Part shown: positions 1 through 11,128 of the stretch, piece by piece | Layout of the letters: every line of letters starts with the position of its first letter | Position numbering within the stretch: position 1 is the first letter of the stretch | Origin: Marinobacter segnicrescens | GTDB lineage: Bacteria > Pseudomonadota > Gammaproteobacteria > Pseudomonadales > Oleiphilaceae | Length of the DNA: 64,000 nt | Direction of reading: 5' to 3' | NCBI RefSeq assembly: GCF_900111555.1 | Contig: NZ_FOHZ01000011.1 | Coordinates: 62,001-126,000 of the forward strand | Position numbers and translations under genes: made by a program | Notes under the pieces: generated by a model | What the model saw: only the letters and a program-made list of their open reading frames with translations | What the model was told of the DNA's origin: nothing | Database searches by the model: none

Positions 1-2144
1 GTAACCAACATGGTGGCGGTGTTCTCATCGATATTGGACAGGGTATTCAGGGACAACACATTGCTGCGTGAAGCCGTCAGCACCTGGGTGATGTCCCGCA
101 GCAAGCCGTAGCGATCGTAGGCCTCGATCTCGATATCCACCGGGTAGGTCGCTTCCGGCCGGCCGCCCCAGCTCACTTCGATAATCCGGTTGGGCTCGAA
201 TTCCTTGTGGTGCAGGAACGTCAGGCAATCCTGGCGGTGCACCGTCACCCCACGACCCACGGTGATGTAACCGCCAATAGCATCCCCGGGCAGTGGCTTG
301 CAGCACTTGGCCGCCTGGGTTTTGAGTTTGCCCACACCACGAATCTGGATGTCCGAATCGGTTTCATACTGCCCCTTGCGGTTGCCCAGCAGTTTCAGAT
401 CCAGCTGCTTGTCCCGGGGTTCCAGCATTTCCTGGGCCACATGGGCCACGTGGGTCGGCCGCAAGTCGCCGGCACCAATGGCGGCAAACATATCATCGGC
501 GGCCGGGTAGTTGACCTTGCGGGCCAGCTCATCCAGGTCCACCTCGTACAGGGACAGGCGCTTGAATTCGTCCTCCAGGATGGCCCGCCCATCGGCAATG
601 TTCTGGTCCCGGTGTTGCTGTTTGAACCAGTGGGTAACCTTGGCCCGGGCGCGGGGGGTCTGGATGTAGCCCAGGCTGGGGTTAAGCCAGTCCCGGCTCG
701 GCGCCTGGTTGTTGGAGGTGAGGATATACACCTGGTCACCGGTTTTCAGGGGGTAGGTCAACGGCACGATCCGGCCGTTAACACGGGCACCCCGGCAGGC
801 ATGGCCCACTTCGGTGTGTACGCGATAGGCAAAGTCCACCGGCGTGGCGCCCTGGGGCAGGTCCACCACGTGGCCCTCGGGGGTAAAGACATAGACACGG
901 TCGGAGGCGATATCGCCAGTGAGGTGGTCCGCCAGTCCGGACAGGTCCCCCAGCTCCTCCTGCCACTCCAGTACCTGGCGCAGCCAGTTGATCTTGGCTT
1001 CGTAACCGGTGGAGCGATTGCCGGTATCCGTACCCTTGTACAGCCAGTGGGCGCACACCCCCAGCTCCGCTTCCTCATGCATCTTGTGGGTGCGGATCTG
1101 CACTTCCATCACCTTGCCTTCCGGCCCTATGACGGCAGTGTGCAGGGACTGGTACCCGTTCTCCTTGGGGTTGGCGATATAGTCGTCAAATTCGTTGGGA
1201 ATGTGGCGCCACAGACTATGGACGATACCCAGCGCGGCATAGCAGTCCCGCACTTCCGGCACCAGCAGGCGCACGGCACGGACATCGTAGACCTGGGAAA
1301 AGTCGATGCCCTTGCGGCGCATTTTCCGCCAGATGCTGTAGATATGCTTGGCCCGCCCTGCCAGCTCAGCCTGTATTCCGGAGCGGCGAAGCTCGTCCCC
1401 GAGGTCCTTCAGTACCTTCTGGATATAGCCTTCCCGGTCCAGGCGTTTTTCGTCCAGCTGGCGGGCAATTTTCTTGTAGGCGGTTTCGTGCAGGTAACGG
1501 AACGACAGGTCTTCCAGCTCCCACTTGATGTGCCCGATACCCAGGCGGTGGGCCAGCGGGGCATAGATATCGAAGACTTCCCGGGCCACTCGCATGCGCT
1601 TTTCGTAGGCGGCATTCTTCACCGCCCGCAAGGCGCAGGTTCGCTCCGCCAGCTTGATGAGGGCTACCCGCACGTCGTCGATCATGGTGACCAGCATCTT
1701 GCGCACGTTGTCCAGCTGGCCTTCTGTCTGGCCCAGCACATTGCCCTTGAGGGGATGATGGATGGCCGAAATCGCCGCCATCTGGACCACGCCCCGAATC
1801 AGGCCAGCAACCTCATCACCGAACTCCCGCTGGATTTCCTCCAGCTCGATGCGGCCTTCACGGACGGCACGGTAGAGTATGGCCGCCACCAGGCTGGCCT
1901 GGTCCAGGTGCAGTTCCACCAGCACCTGGGCCATTTCGATACCGGTGAGGAAACTGCTGGCCCCTGGCGCCCACAGCCGGTCCTCCTCGACAGCCCGGCG
2001 GTCAATCTCCGCACTGAGTTCACAGGCCCGGCGAAACTGATCCGGATTTTCAAGGCGGGTCTGAGCCTCGATCTGCCGTACCCAGCCTTCAATATCCACC
2101 TGTCCGTCTGCGGTAACCGCGTAGTCTTCCCGTACTTTTACCAT
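1..2144 (-). CDS. relA: GTP pyrophosphokinase RelA (3' end beyond window)
   Basis: Ribosome-associated (p)ppGpp synthetase of the stringent response. Translation from the ATG at 2144 gives MVKVREDYAV, then the pseudo-hydrolase region, the synthetase domain (DVRAVR, EFDDYIANPKENGYQSLHT, EVQIRTHKMHEEAELG), a TGS domain (VYVFTPEGHVVDLP) and a C-terminal zinc-finger/ACT region that runs off the left edge. About 714 codons are present of a usual length near 745. It is transcribed after rlmD, whose stop lies 46 bases upstream, so relA may share that transcript. The family match is clear. Lack of hydrolase activity is expected for RelA rather than SpoT but was not checked residue by residue. Confidence 0.95.
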   Translation of the reverse strand, partial: MVKVREDYAVTADGQVDIEGWVRQIEAQTRLENPDQFRRACELSAEIDRRAVEEDRLWAPGASSFLTGIEMAQVLVELHLDQASLVAAILYRAVREGRIELEEIQREFGDEVAGLIRGVVQMAAISAIHHPLKGNVLGQTEGQLDNVRKMLVTMIDDVRVALIKLAERTCALRAVKNAAYEKRMRVAREVFDIYAPLAHRLGIGHIKWELEDLSFRYLHETAYKKIARQLDEKRLDREGYIQKVLKDLGDELRRSGIQAELAGRAKHIYSIWRKMRRKGIDFSQVYDVRAVRLLVPEVRDCYAALGIVHSLWRHIPNEFDDYIANPKENGYQSLHTAVIGPEGKVMEVQIRTHKMHEEAELGVCAHWLYKGTDTGNRSTGYEAKINWLRQVLEWQEELGDLSGLADHLTGDIASDRVYVFTPEGHVVDLPQGATPVDFAYRVHTEVGHACRGARVNGRIVPLTYPLKTGDQVYILTSNNQAPSRDWLNPSLGYIQTPRARAKVTHWFKQQHRDQNIADGRAILEDEFKRLSLYEVDLDELARKVNYPAADDMFAAIGAGDLRPTHVAHVAQEMLEPRDKQLDLKLLGNRKGQYETDSDIQIRGVGKLKTQAAKCCKPLPGDAIGGYITVGRGVTVHRQDCLTFLHHKEFEPNRIIEVSWGGRPEATYPVDIEIEAYDRYGLLRDITQVLTASRSNVLSLNTLSNIDENTATMLV

Positions 2145-2190
2145 GCCGTTGCTGCCGTCTCTGTCGGTAACCGGGCCCCGCCCGTTCGGG

Positions 2191-3522
2191 TCAATCCTTC
2201 TCGAACAGGGCGATGGACTCTACATGGGTAGTGTGGGGGAACATGTCCATCACACCCGCCTGCTTCAGGCGATAACCCTTGCTGACAATCACACCCGCAT
2301 CCCGCGCCAGCGTGGCCGGATTGCAGGACACATACACAATGCGCTTTGCGCCAAACGCTGTGAGGTGCTCACAGATTTCCTGCGCGCCGGACCGTGGCGG
2401 GTCGATCAGAATCCGGTCAAACCCTTCCGAGGCCCAGCTTTCCCTGGTGAAATCACCATGCAGATTGGCGCCGTGGAAAGTGACATTGGAAAGGCCGTTA
2501 AGTTCGGCATTTTCACGCCCACGCACAACCATGGTGTCGTCACCCTCTACGCCAACCACCTGGCCTGCCTTGCGGGCCAGGGGGAGGGTGAAATTGCCAA
2601 GACCGCAGAAGAGGTCAAGCACCCGGTCACCGGACTGCACATCCAACCAGTCGATGGCCCTGTGTACCATGCGCTGGTTGATGTCAGCGTTAACCTGGGT
2701 AAAGTCCATGGGATGGAACTTCATGGTCAGGTCAAATTCCGGCAACCGATAGCTGAGCCGCTCTTCGCCGTTCTCCGGCCATATGCGATGTACCGTATCC
2801 GGCCCCGTGGGCTGCAGGTAGATATGCAAGTCGTGGGCCTGGCCAAAGGCGACCAGCGCCGCGCGATCCCCCTCACTGAGGGGAATCATGTTGCGGAAGA
2901 TCATGGCGGCCACGTCATCACCGCAGGCCACTTCCACCTGGGCAATGTGCTGAAAAGCCTCCAGCTGATAGATCAGCTTTCTGAGATCGTCGATGCGCTC
3001 GCCAATACGAGGGTCCAGCACCACGCAGCGATCAATATCCGCCAGGAAGCTGTTGCGCTTTTCCCGGAAACCCACCAGCACCGAGTCACGCTTGTTGACG
3101 AAGCGAACACCAAGGCGGGCCTTGCGACGATAACCCAGGGGCGGTGACCGCATGGGCTCTACCCATTGCTCCGGCTCGATGCCCCCGAAATGGGCAAAGT
3201 GCTCGCGCAGGGTGTTCTCCTTGAACCGGATCTGGGCATCGGGCGCCATGTGCTGGAGGCTGCAGCCACCGCACAGGTCGGCGTATTCACAGGGGGGCGT
3301 GGCGCGCTCCGGGGACGCCTCCAGTACCTCTTCAGTGCGCAGTTCGTCGAACTTGCTACGGGTGGAGATCATTTTTGCCATTACCCGCTCACCGGGCAAC
3401 GCGCCGTCCACGAAACGGGTCTTGCCCTCTTCCCGCGCAATGCCCCTGCCATCATGGCTCAGGGTTTCAATGATGCACGGCAACGGCTCTTTGGGCAGGG
3501 GTTTCCTGCGTCTGCGACTCAT
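2191..3522 (-). CDS. rlmD: 23S rRNA (uracil-1939-C5)-methyltransferase RlmD
   Basis: SAM-dependent methyltransferase that makes m5U1939 in 23S rRNA (RumA family), 443 residues. An N-terminal TRAM-type RNA-binding region with basic residues precedes an iron-sulfur cluster site with cysteines C78, C84, C87 and C166, the spacing known for RlmD. The SAM-binding motif DLFCGLGN is near residue 305, and the catalytic cysteine is C400 in VSCNP. It lies between cysM and relA on the same strand, the order remembered from Pseudomonas. The gap to cysM is only 27 bases, which suggests one operon cysM-rlmD-relA. Confidence 0.95.
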   Translation of the reverse strand: MSRRRRKPLPKEPLPCIIETLSHDGRGIAREEGKTRFVDGALPGERVMAKMISTRSKFDELRTEEVLEASPERATPPCEYADLCGGCSLQHMAPDAQIRFKENTLREHFAHFGGIEPEQWVEPMRSPPLGYRRKARLGVRFVNKRDSVLVGFREKRNSFLADIDRCVVLDPRIGERIDDLRKLIYQLEAFQHIAQVEVACGDDVAAMIFRNMIPLSEGDRAALVAFGQAHDLHIYLQPTGPDTVHRIWPENGEERLSYRLPEFDLTMKFHPMDFTQVNADINQRMVHRAIDWLDVQSGDRVLDLFCGLGNFTLPLARKAGQVVGVEGDDTMVVRGRENAELNGLSNVTFHGANLHGDFTRESWASEGFDRILIDPPRSGAQEICEHLTAFGAKRIVYVSCNPATLARDAGVIVSKGYRLKQAGVMDMFPHTTHVESIALFEKD

Positions 3523-3549
3523 AGAAAGCTCTCTGGAAATCGGTATATA

Positions 3550-4443
3550 TCAGGCGCCGGGAAATACGCCGGTGGACAGGTAACGGTCACCGCGGTCACA
3601 GATAATGGCCACGATCACGGCGTTTTCAACCTGCTCGGAAAGTTTGAGGGCCGCAGCGATCGATCCACCGGAGGATACGCCACAGAAGATGCCTTCTTCC
3701 CGGGCCAGCGCCCGCATGGTGTTCTCGGCTTCGTCCTGGCCCACGTCAAGCACCTGGTCCACGCGGCTGGCATCGTAGATTTTGGGCAGGTACTCCTCGG
3801 GCCAGCGGCGGATGCCCGGAATGGAGGAGCCCTCCTTCGGTTGCAGGCCGATGATCTGCACATCCGGGTTACGCTCCTTCAGGTAGCGGGACACCCCCAT
3901 GATGGTGCCGGTGGTACCCATGGAGCTGACAAAGTGGGTCACACGGCCCTTGGTCTGCTCCCAGATTTCCGGGCCCGTGGTGCGATAGTGGGCCAGGGGA
4001 TTATCCGGGTTGGCGAACTGATCCAGCACCGTACCCTTGCCCTCTTCCTGCATACGGGTGGCCAGGTCGCGGGCGCCTTCCATACCCTCTTCCTTGCTGA
4101 CGGTGATGATCTCGGCGCCATAGGCACGCATGGACGCGCGACGCTCCTCGCTCATGTTCGCGGGCATGATCAGCTTCATGCGATAACCCTTGATGGCCGC
4201 GGCCATGGCCAGGGCAATACCGGTATTGCCACTGGTGGCTTCGATAAGGGTATCGCCTGGGCGGATTTCGCCTCGCTTTTCCGCCTCCTGGATCATGCTG
4301 ATGGCAGGTCGATCCTTAACCGATCCGGCAGGGTTGTTACCCTCCAGCTTGGCCAGAACAACGTTGCTGGTCTCACCGGGCATACGCTGCAGGCGGACCA
4401 GTGGGGTATGACCGACATAATCCTCAATCGTGGGGAAATGCAT
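3550..4443 (-). CDS. cysM: Cysteine synthase B (O-acetylserine/thiosulfate sulfhydrylase)
   Basis: PLP enzyme of 297 residues that makes cysteine from O-acetylserine; CysM-type enzymes can also use thiosulfate. The PLP lysine is K43 in GSVKDRPA, the phosphate-binding loop is TSGNTGIALA, and a C-terminal SSGGS loop is visible. The N-terminus HFPTIEDYVGHTPLVRLQR is typical of CysM rather than CysK. It is the first gene of the leftward cysM-rlmD-relA run and is divergent from the GacS-type kinase. Confidence 0.93.
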   Translation of the reverse strand: MHFPTIEDYVGHTPLVRLQRMPGETSNVVLAKLEGNNPAGSVKDRPAISMIQEAEKRGEIRPGDTLIEATSGNTGIALAMAAAIKGYRMKLIMPANMSEERRASMRAYGAEIITVSKEEGMEGARDLATRMQEEGKGTVLDQFANPDNPLAHYRTTGPEIWEQTKGRVTHFVSSMGTTGTIMGVSRYLKERNPDVQIIGLQPKEGSSIPGIRRWPEEYLPKIYDASRVDQVLDVGQDEAENTMRALAREEGIFCGVSSGGSIAAALKLSEQVENAVIVAIICDRGDRYLSTGVFPGA

Positions 4444-4703
4444 GGCGTTCGCGCTCCTCGTCGGGATGGGCTGGCTTTAACAGCTTTTCAGTCCGCCTAT
4501 GTTACACTGATGGCGCTTCTGAAGCAGGCTCCGGAAGGCCTTCTCGCGGTGGGCATCATACCCGCATCCGGGCAACCCGCCCAATAGGCGATACCGCTAT
4601 GGCCATGACTACCGGCTATAAGGCCCGCCTTGAATGCCTTCTGCAGGCACCGGACTACACCATGGAAGCCGACGAGGGATCGGAAAAGAGGTAGAAGAAC
4701 CGT
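4444..4703. promoter_or_regulatory. Divergent control region cysM / gacS with a short upstream ORF
   Basis: 260 bases between divergent cysM and the hybrid kinase. A possible rightward sigma-70-like promoter is TTTAAC at 4476 with TATGTT at 4498 (16-base spacer). A 31-codon ORF begins at ATG 4599, ends with TAG at 4694 and stops nine bases before the kinase start. It overlaps the purine-rich stretch that would serve as the kinase ribosome-binding site. Promoter and small ORF are both only candidates. Confidence 0.3.
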
Positions 4704-7580
4704 ATGCGTCGTTGGGGTATTCGAAAAAAGGTCCTGCTGGTCACCCTGGTTCCCACGCTGATTACAACGGTGCTACTGGGGCTTTTCTTTACCTGGAGCT
4801 GGGTCCAGAACATCAACCAGTTGCTGGAAGACCGTGGTGACTCACTGTCACGGCAGCTCGCGGCCGCCGCCGAATACGGGATGTTTACAGCCAACCGCAG
4901 CCTGCTGAGCAGTCTTTCCAATGCCCTGCTCGAAGAGCGGGACGTCCGCTCCATTACTTTCTACGACGCCCGCCAGGAACGCCTGCTCCATACCGGGCCG
5001 GCAAGTACCTTTGACAAATCCGAAGATTTCCCCCGGAGTGCCGTTACCCACTGGCCCTCGGCCGGCAATACGGTATTCATTTCCCCGGTGTACCTGCAGG
5101 ACCTGATGCTGGAGAACCTGCTGGACCTTGAGTCCCGTGACTCGCCACCGAGCACCATGGAGCCCATCGGCTGGGCTGCCGTCGAGATGTCCCATGTCCG
5201 CACCGAAAAGGAAACCTGGAAGGCGCTGTTTATTTCCCTGCTGGTGATCGTCGCCGGGGTACTGCTGAGCCTTGCCATCGCCCTTCGCCTGAGCCGTTCA
5301 TTCACCGATCCGGTATTCGAACTCAACCGCGCCGTTGCGCGCCTCAAGGAAGGCCACCTGGACACCCGGGTCCACACCGGGGCCGGCCCCGAGTTCGAAC
5401 AGCTGGAATCCGGCCTCAACGCCATGGCCGAGGAGCTCAGCAAGGCCCAGGCGGAAATGCAGCAGAACATCGACCAGGCCACCGAGGACCTGCGGGAAAC
5501 CCTGGAAACCATCGAGATCCAGAACATCGAGCTGGACTTTGCCCGCAAGGACGCCCTGGAAGCCAGCCGCATCAAATCGGAATTCCTGGCCAACATGTCC
5601 CATGAGATCCGGACTCCGCTGAACGGCATCATCGGCTTCACCGAACTGTTGCTGAAAAGTCCGATGCAGAAGCAGCAGGCGGAGCACCTGAGCACCATCC
5701 GAAAGTCCTCGGAAATCCTGCTCACCATCATCAACGACATCCTGGATTTCTCGAAGATCGAGGCCGGCAAACTGATCCTCGACCGGGTGCCCTTCCACCT
5801 GCGGGAGATTGTCGAGGAGGTCATGGTGATGCTGGCGCCCGCCGCCCACAGCAAGAACCTGGACCTGGTGCACCTGGTCTATGCCGACGTGCCGGACAAC
5901 ATCATGGGTGACCCGTTGCGGGTTAAACAGGTGATCACCAACCTGGTGAACAACGCCATCAAGTTCACCCAGACCGGCGAAGTGGTCCTTCGCGCCAGCC
6001 TGGAGGCAGAAGACCCGGAAACCAACCAGGTCACCCTTCGCATCAGCATTACCGACTCCGGCGTGGGCCTGTCCCGGGCCCAGCAGCAGTCATTGTTCAA
6101 TGCCTTCAGCCAGGCAGATGCCTCTACCGCCCGCCAGTACGGTGGCACCGGCCTGGGGCTGGTAATCTCCAAGCGCCTTGTGGAAGAGATGGGCGGCACC
6201 ATCAGCCTGGAAAGCGAGCTGGGCAAGGGTTCCACCTTCTGGTTCACCCTCACCACCGAGCTATCCACACGCACCGATGCACCACTGCCCCACGATGCCC
6301 TGCGGGGCGAACGGGTGGTGTACCTGGAACAACAGAAAACCACTGGCCTTGCAGTAGAACATATCCTGCGGGACTGGGGCATGCAGGTGGTGCGGGCACA
6401 GTCACCAGCCGACCTGCTGGAACGGGTGGAAGAGGCCCAGCAGAAGCAATCCGGCTTTGCCCTGGCGATCATCGGTATCACTCGTCACCTGCTCAACTCC
6501 AGCCAGTACCGGGAACTGATCCGCACGCTGGAAGTCGACCGGGACTGCCGTACCCTGCTACTGACACCCACCCTGGAAACCCACGACACCGCCCTTTCGG
6601 GTCTGACCAGCGGACACCTTACCAAGCCTGTGTGCAGGGAACCGCTGTATGACGAACTGCTGATGCTGGTGCATGGCATTGATACCGGCCAGCGCCAGCT
6701 GGAGCAAGCCGCAGCCCGCAGTGTCTATCCAGCGCCTGACAGCCCGTCGAGTCTGCCAAGAATCATGGCGGTGGATGACAACGAAGCCAACCTGAAACTG
6801 GTGCTTACCCTGCTGAAGGATTGCGGCATTCCGGCCGACGGTGCCACCAGCGGTTTCGAGGCCCTGAGCAAGGCCCGAAACCAGAGCTTTGACCTGATTT
6901 TCATGGACCTGCAGATGCCGGGCATGGACGGCATCGAGACCACCGCCCGCCTGCGGGGGCTGGATGACTCCCACCACCGCACAGCCATTATTGCGCTGAC
7001 TGCCCACGCCCTGGCAGACGAGCAGGAACGGCTTATGCAGCAGGGGTTCGATGGTTACCTGGCCAAGCCGGTGAACAGCCAGCAACTGATGGACACCCTG
7101 GTGGACTTCACCGGCTACCAGCCCACTGACACTCAACGCAGCCAGGGCAACATAGCCGAGTTCCGGGACACCCGCCGCCCCTTGCGGCCGTCTACAAGGC
7201 GGCGGCAGAAGCCGGTGGTGGATGTGGCCGAGAGCATTCGCCTGGCCGCCGGCAAGGTGGACCTGGCGGAGGAGTTGTTCAGTATGCTGCTCGAACAACT
7301 GCGCCCGGACCAGGAAACCATTCGCCAACGCTGGTCCGCCGATGACTACGAAGCGGTACTGGAATGCGTGCACAAACTGCACGGTGCTACCCGGTACTGC
7401 GGCGTTCCGGAACTGCGGGACGCCTCGGAACAGTTCGAAACCGCCCTGAAGCGGCGTAGTGACGATATGAATTCGCTACGGGAGAACCTTCTGGCCGCCA
7501 TGGAGCGACTGGATATCTGGGGAGATCAGACGGACTGGCAGGCCTTGTTTCGGCGTAGCGATGAGGTAAACCCTGTTTAG
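4704..7580 (+). CDS. gacS: Hybrid sensor histidine kinase GacS/BarA
   Basis: Tripartite inner-membrane kinase of 958 residues that normally phosphorylates GacA/UvrY to switch on CsrA/RsmA-sequestering sRNAs. Domain order: TM1 (about 9-30), a periplasmic sensor region, TM2 (about 172-195), HAMP, HisKA with H300 in [10 protein letters not shown], HATPase with a GTGLGL box, a degenerate receiver (about 530-655, no clear phospho-Asp), a true receiver with D735 in FMDLQMPG, and a C-terminal Hpt with H890 in HKLHG. The cysM-rlmD-relA neighbourhood is the remembered location of gacS in Pseudomonas. The partner gacA is not in the window. Confidence 0.92.
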   Translation: MRRWGIRKKVLLVTLVPTLITTVLLGLFFTWSWVQNINQLLEDRGDSLSRQLAAAAEYGMFTANRSLLSSLSNALLEERDVRSITFYDARQERLLHTGPASTFDKSEDFPRSAVTHWPSAGNTVFISPVYLQDLMLENLLDLESRDSPPSTMEPIGWAAVEMSHVRTEKETWKALFISLLVIVAGVLLSLAIALRLSRSFTDPVFELNRAVARLKEGHLDTRVHTGAGPEFEQLESGLNAMAEELSKAQAEMQQNIDQATEDLRETLETIEIQNIELDFARKDALEASRIKSEFLANMSHEIRTPLNGIIGFTELLLKSPMQKQQAEHLSTIRKSSEILLTIINDILDFSKIEAGKLILDRVPFHLREIVEEVMVMLAPAAHSKNLDLVHLVYADVPDNIMGDPLRVKQVITNLVNNAIKFTQTGEVVLRASLEAEDPETNQVTLRISITDSGVGLSRAQQQSLFNAFSQADASTARQYGGTGLGLVISKRLVEEMGGTISLESELGKGSTFWFTLTTELSTRTDAPLPHDALRGERVVYLEQQKTTGLAVEHILRDWGMQVVRAQSPADLLERVEEAQQKQSGFALAIIGITRHLLNSSQYRELIRTLEVDRDCRTLLLTPTLETHDTALSGLTSGHLTKPVCREPLYDELLMLVHGIDTGQRQLEQAAARSVYPAPDSPSSLPRIMAVDDNEANLKLVLTLLKDCGIPADGATSGFEALSKARNQSFDLIFMDLQMPGMDGIETTARLRGLDDSHHRTAIIALTAHALADEQERLMQQGFDGYLAKPVNSQQLMDTLVDFTGYQPTDTQRSQGNIAEFRDTRRPLRPSTRRRQKPVVDVAESIRLAAGKVDLAEELFSMLLEQLRPDQETIRQRWSADDYEAVLECVHKLHGATRYCGVPELRDASEQFETALKRRSDDMNSLRENLLAAMERLDIWGDQTDWQALFRRSDEVNPV

Positions 7581-7591
7581 CCCAAAAAGCC

Positions 7592-8326
7592 CTAACTACG
7601 AGCCTGGTCCAGAATCGCCCGCATATCCCGGACCGCCTCTTTCAGGCCGGTAAACACCGCCCGGGCAATAATGGCGTGGCCGATATTCAGCTCATTGATG
7701 CCAGGAATGGCCGCCACCGCCAGCGTATTGTGGTAGTTGAGCCCGTGACCAGCGTTGACCACCAGCCCCTTGCGCCGGGCGTACTCTACTGCCTGCTTGA
7801 GGTTCGCAAGGGTATGCGCCTGTTCCGCCGGCGTATCCGCCTCGGCGTATTCACCGGTATGAAGTTCGATCACCGGTGCCCCACAACGCACCGCAGCGTC
7901 GATCTGAACCGGGTCGGGGTCGATGAACAGGGACACCTCGGCTCCGATGCGAGCCAGCCGGTCACAGGCCCGTGCCACCCGCTCCTCGTTGCCGTCGACA
8001 TCAAGGCCGCCTTCAGTGGTCAGTTCCTCCCGTTTTTCCGGAACCAGGCACACACATTCCGGCCGCACGTTCTCGGCAAAGCTGAGCATGGCGTCTGTCA
8101 CGGCCATCTCCAGGTTCATACGGGTATTCAGGGTCTGCCGCATCAACAGCACGTCCCGGTCCTGGATGTGGCGACGGTCTTCCCGGGGGTGGATAGTGAT
8201 GCCGTCGGCACCAGCTTCCTCTGCCACCATGGCCGCCTGGACCGGGTCCGGGAAACGGGTGCCCCGGGCCTGCCTGAGGGTGGCCACATGGTCGACGTTG
8301 ACTCCGAGCAATACACGATCTTTCAT
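7592..8326 (-). CDS. pdxJ: Pyridoxine 5'-phosphate synthase PdxJ
   Basis: Last step of DXP-dependent vitamin B6 synthesis: condenses 3-amino-2-oxopropyl phosphate with deoxyxylulose 5-phosphate. 244 residues. The N-terminus contains [16 protein letters not shown] and the middle [10 protein letters not shown], both family signatures, and the C-terminal region contains GHGLNYHN. It is convergent with the GacS-type kinase (11-base gap) and follows recO on the same strand, as in many proteobacteria. Confidence 0.96.
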   Translation of the reverse strand: MKDRVLLGVNVDHVATLRQARGTRFPDPVQAAMVAEEAGADGITIHPREDRRHIQDRDVLLMRQTLNTRMNLEMAVTDAMLSFAENVRPECVCLVPEKREELTTEGGLDVDGNEERVARACDRLARIGAEVSLFIDPDPVQIDAAVRCGAPVIELHTGEYAEADTPAEQAHTLANLKQAVEYARRKGLVVNAGHGLNYHNTLAVAAIPGINELNIGHAIIARAVFTGLKEAVRDMRAILDQARS

Positions 8327-8371
8327 GGCTGCCGTCCTGTGTTGTTGGATACGGGGATGGATGATTCGGAA

Positions 8372-9094
8372 TCAGGTTGAGCCTGAACGCCCACCAAAAA
8401 GCGCACGACTGTTCAAAGGCTTGCCCTGTAACAAAAAGTCGGTCAGCGACCTCATGACCTGTTTCGCGACCCGGCGGGCTTCGGGAGAATGAAGGTCTCC
8501 GGAGGCCAGTGCCAGCAGTGCCTCGCCAGGCAGTCCGCGCACGCGGGTGTGTTCCGCCGGGGTAGCCAGTATGCCCTGCTGGGGATCGTAACAGTAGCGT
8601 TGCCCGGCCTGAACCGCCTGCCCCAGATCCGTCGCTTCATCCCAGGCGAAACCGTATCCAAGATTCTCGGCAAGGGCCATTTCGAAGCGGCGCAGCACCG
8701 GTTCCACATCCCCGTCGGCGGAGGCAAGCTGGTCGAGGGCCTCGATGTAGGCCGCAAACAGCTCCTGGACCGGGTCGAAGGGGGACAGCAATTTCTGCAA
8801 CACTTCGTTGAGATAGAATCCACTGTACAACGCCGTGCCGTGGCCGAGTTGAACGCCGGGACGGGTGTCGGTATGGGTCAGGGTCTTCAGGTCGGCACGG
8901 CCAGTCCAGTCCACCAGCAGCGGCTGGAAAGGTTGCAACTGGGCCTTGAGAGCACTGCGGGTACTGTTGGCGCCCCGGGCCACGACCCCCACCTTGCCAT
9001 GGTTGAGGGTCAGCAGGTCTACCAGCAGACTGGTTTCCCGGAAGGGACGCCGGTGCAGCACATAGGCGGGTTCCTGTTGTACCTGCCCTGCCAT
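8372..9094 (-). CDS. recO: DNA repair protein RecO
   Basis: Recombination mediator of 240 residues that helps load RecA onto SSB-coated single strands. The N-terminal OB-fold shows the usual YVLHRRPFRETSLLVDLLT start, followed by the conserved VARGA segment. The rest is the helical RecO_C region. It lies seven bases after era and upstream of pdxJ, the standard rnc-era-recO-pdxJ order. The proteobacterial form lacks the zinc cysteines of other RecO proteins, and none are seen here. Confidence 0.94.
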   Translation of the reverse strand: MAGQVQQEPAYVLHRRPFRETSLLVDLLTLNHGKVGVVARGANSTRSALKAQLQPFQPLLVDWTGRADLKTLTHTDTRPGVQLGHGTALYSGFYLNEVLQKLLSPFDPVQELFAAYIEALDQLASADGDVEPVLRRFEMALAENLGYGFAWDEATDLGQAVQAGQRYCYDPQQGILATPAEHTRVRGLPGEALLALASGDLHSPEARRVAKQVMRSLTDFLLQGKPLNSRALFGGRSGST

Positions 9095-9101
9095 CGCGGC
9101 C

Positions 9102-10022
9102 TCAGCTGTCGTGCATGCCCAGGCTCTTGAGGGCCCGGTCGCTGTCGGCCCAGCCGCGCTTCACCTTGACCCACAGCCGCAGCATGACCTTGCCGTCAAA
9201 CATGCGCTCCATGTCGGCCCGTGCCTCCTGGCCGATACGGCGCAGGCGCTCCCCCTTGTCACCGATGACGATCTTCTTCTGTCCTTCCCGCTCCACCAGG
9301 ATCAGTGCCGAGATGTGCAGGGTCTTGCCATCATGGCGGAATTCCTCGATCTCCACTGCCACTGAATAAGGCAATTCGGCACCCAGCTGACGGGTGATCT
9401 TCTCCCGCACAATTTCGGCAGCCACAAACCGTTCACTGCGGTCGGTGATCTGATCGTCCGGGTAAAAGTGAACGCTCTCCGGCAGAAAGCGGGAGACCGC
9501 CTCCTCCAGGGGTTCAATGTTCTGGTCTTTCAGGGCCGACATGGGAATGATCTCGGCAAAGTCCCGCTTGGCGGCAAGTTCCTCAAGCACCGGCAGCAGG
9601 GTTTCCCGCTTTTCCAGCTTGTCCACCTTGTTCACCGCCAGGATTACCGGGCAGGTCAGGTGGGTAAGCTTGTTCAGCACCATCTCGTCTGCCGGCGTCC
9701 AGTGATGACGGTCCACTACGAACACCACCACGTCCACATGCTTGAGGGCGGCGGAAGCGGCCCGGTTCATGTAGCGATTAAGGGCTCGCGGCTCCTCTTC
9801 GTGCATGCCCGGGGTATCCACGTAGATGGCCTGTACCGGCCCTTCGGTCTTGATGCCCAGGATCTGGTGACGGGTAGTCTGGGGCTTGCGGGAGGTAATA
9901 CTGAGCTTCTGCCCCAGGATATGGTTCAGTAGCGTGGACTTGCCTACATTCGGGCGGCCCACGATGGCCACGAAACCGCAGCGGCTGTCGGTATTTTCAG
10001 GCCGGGTAATGTCATTCATCAA
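9102..10022 (-). CDS. era: GTPase Era
   Basis: Essential GTPase that binds the 3' end of 16S rRNA and helps 30S maturation. 306 residues. G1 [10 protein letters not shown]3 DTPGMHE and G4 NKVDK are present, and the C-terminal KH domain contains the [18 protein letters not shown] stretch. The start overlaps the end of rnc by four bases, which implies translational coupling within the rnc-era-recO unit. Confidence 0.97.
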   Translation of the reverse strand: MMNDITRPENTDSRCGFVAIVGRPNVGKSTLLNHILGQKLSITSRKPQTTRHQILGIKTEGPVQAIYVDTPGMHEEEPRALNRYMNRAASAALKHVDVVVFVVDRHHWTPADEMVLNKLTHLTCPVILAVNKVDKLEKRETLLPVLEELAAKRDFAEIIPMSALKDQNIEPLEEAVSRFLPESVHFYPDDQITDRSERFVAAEIVREKITRQLGAELPYSVAVEIEEFRHDGKTLHISALILVEREGQKKIVIGDKGERLRRIGQEARADMERMFDGKVMLRLWVKVKRGWADSDRALKSLGMHDS

Positions 10023-10708
10023 CTGTTCTCCACGCCCAGCTGCTTGAGGGCAGCACGGGCTGCCTGCTGCTCGGCGATGCGGCGGCTGCTGCCGACGCCG
10101 GTGGTCTTGCGGTCCAGCGAAGGCATGGCGCAGGACACGTGGAAGGTCTGGGCATGGGCCTCGCCGTCCACCGAGATCACCTCATACCGGGGCAGCGGAA
10201 ATTGCCGTGACTGCAGGTATTCCTGCAGGCGGGTCTTGGGATCTTTCTGGGTGTCCTGGATATCGAGGCGCTCCAGGCGCTTGTCGAACCAGCTCAGCAC
10301 CTGCTCCCGGCAGGTGTCGAAAGTGCTGTCCAGGTAGATGGCGCCAATGATCGATTCCACGGCATCCGCCAGGATCGAGTCCCGGCGAAAGCCGCCACTT
10401 TTCATTTCCCCCGACCCGAGACGAAGGTACTGGCCCAGCTCGAACTCTCGCCCGATTTCCGCCAGGGTCACCCCTTTGACCATCCGCGCCCGCAAGCGGC
10501 TGAGCTGGCCTTCCCGGGCCCGCTCGAAGTTATGATACAGATGCTCGGCAATGATCATGTTCACCAGCGAGTCACCAAGGAACTCCAGCCGCTCATTGTT
10601 CTGGTTGCCGAAGCTGCGGTGGGTCACCGCCAGCAACAGCAATTCAGGATCATTGAACTGGTAGCCGATGCGGCGCTGCAATCTGTCCAGGTCGGGTTGG
10701 TTCGTCAC
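10019..10708 (-). CDS. rnc: Ribonuclease III
   Basis: Double-strand-specific endoribonuclease for rRNA processing and some mRNA decay. 229 residues. The catalytic signature [11 protein letters not shown] lies in the N-terminal half, the second acidic cluster is [13 protein letters not shown], and a dsRNA-binding domain occupies about residues 155-225. It overlaps era by four bases and the upstream DUF4845 gene by four bases, giving a tightly coupled operon. Confidence 0.97.
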   Translation of the reverse strand: MTNQPDLDRLQRRIGYQFNDPELLLLAVTHRSFGNQNNERLEFLGDSLVNMIIAEHLYHNFERAREGQLSRLRARMVKGVTLAEIGREFELGQYLRLGSGEMKSGGFRRDSILADAVESIIGAIYLDSTFDTCREQVLSWFDKRLERLDIQDTQKDPKTRLQEYLQSRQFPLPRYEVISVDGEAHAQTFHVSCAMPSLDRKTTGVGSSRRIAEQQAARAALKQLGVENS

Positions 10709-11079
10709 TGTCCTGTCAGCTCGTAGAAATGACTGAAACTGATTACCGCATCCACGTTGTACACCACGTGGGTACGAACTTCGTAATCCAGGCTGATGAC
10801 CACGATGTCACCATCCTTTTCGATCTGGATATCCTTGGCATTGAAGCCATCCACGTTGTTCACGCTCAGGCGCTTGGTCACCAGACGACGCACATCCGCC
10901 GGGGTCATCTGTGACAATCCTTCTTCGCCATCAAGGCCTTCCAGGGCTCCCTGAACAGTGTAGTCATCAAGGTAGGCCGGGCCCAGCTTGATCACCAGTG
11001 TCAGCAGGCTGGCAAAGAACAGTACCGCAATCAGGATACCCAGGGTGGAAGCACCACGCTGCTGGAAGTATTGGTTCAT
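10705..11079 (-). CDS. DUF4845 single-pass membrane protein
   Basis: Predicted protein of 124 residues with one N-terminal membrane helix (about residues 11-33, pilin-like [14 protein letters not shown] start) and a small soluble domain. I chose the ATG at 11079 rather than the ATG at 11094, because the upstream one lies within the AGGT ribosome-binding stretch serving the second. It belongs to the DUF4845 family that sits between lepB and rnc in Pseudomonas and relatives. Function unknown. The position suggests a link to secretion or the envelope, but that is only context. Confidence 0.85.
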   Translation of the reverse strand: MNQYFQQRGASTLGILIAVLFFASLLTLVIKLGPAYLDDYTVQGALEGLDGEEGLSQMTPADVRRLVTKRLSVNNVDGFNAKDIQIEKDGDIVVISLDYEVRTHVVYNVDAVISFSHFYELTGQ

Positions 11080-11128
11080 ACGCACGTACCTCATACTAGC
11101 GGCATTACGCCGACAAACGTTCGTAAAA

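Noticed and set aside
207..2231. 674-codon open frame on the plus strand
   Set aside because: It lies fully antisense to relA, whose domains are unmistakable. Long shadow frames are expected in this high-GC sequence.
3166..4587. 473-codon plus-strand frame
   Set aside because: Antisense to rlmD and cysM; no recognisable domain and low-complexity His/Gly/Gln composition typical of shadow frames.
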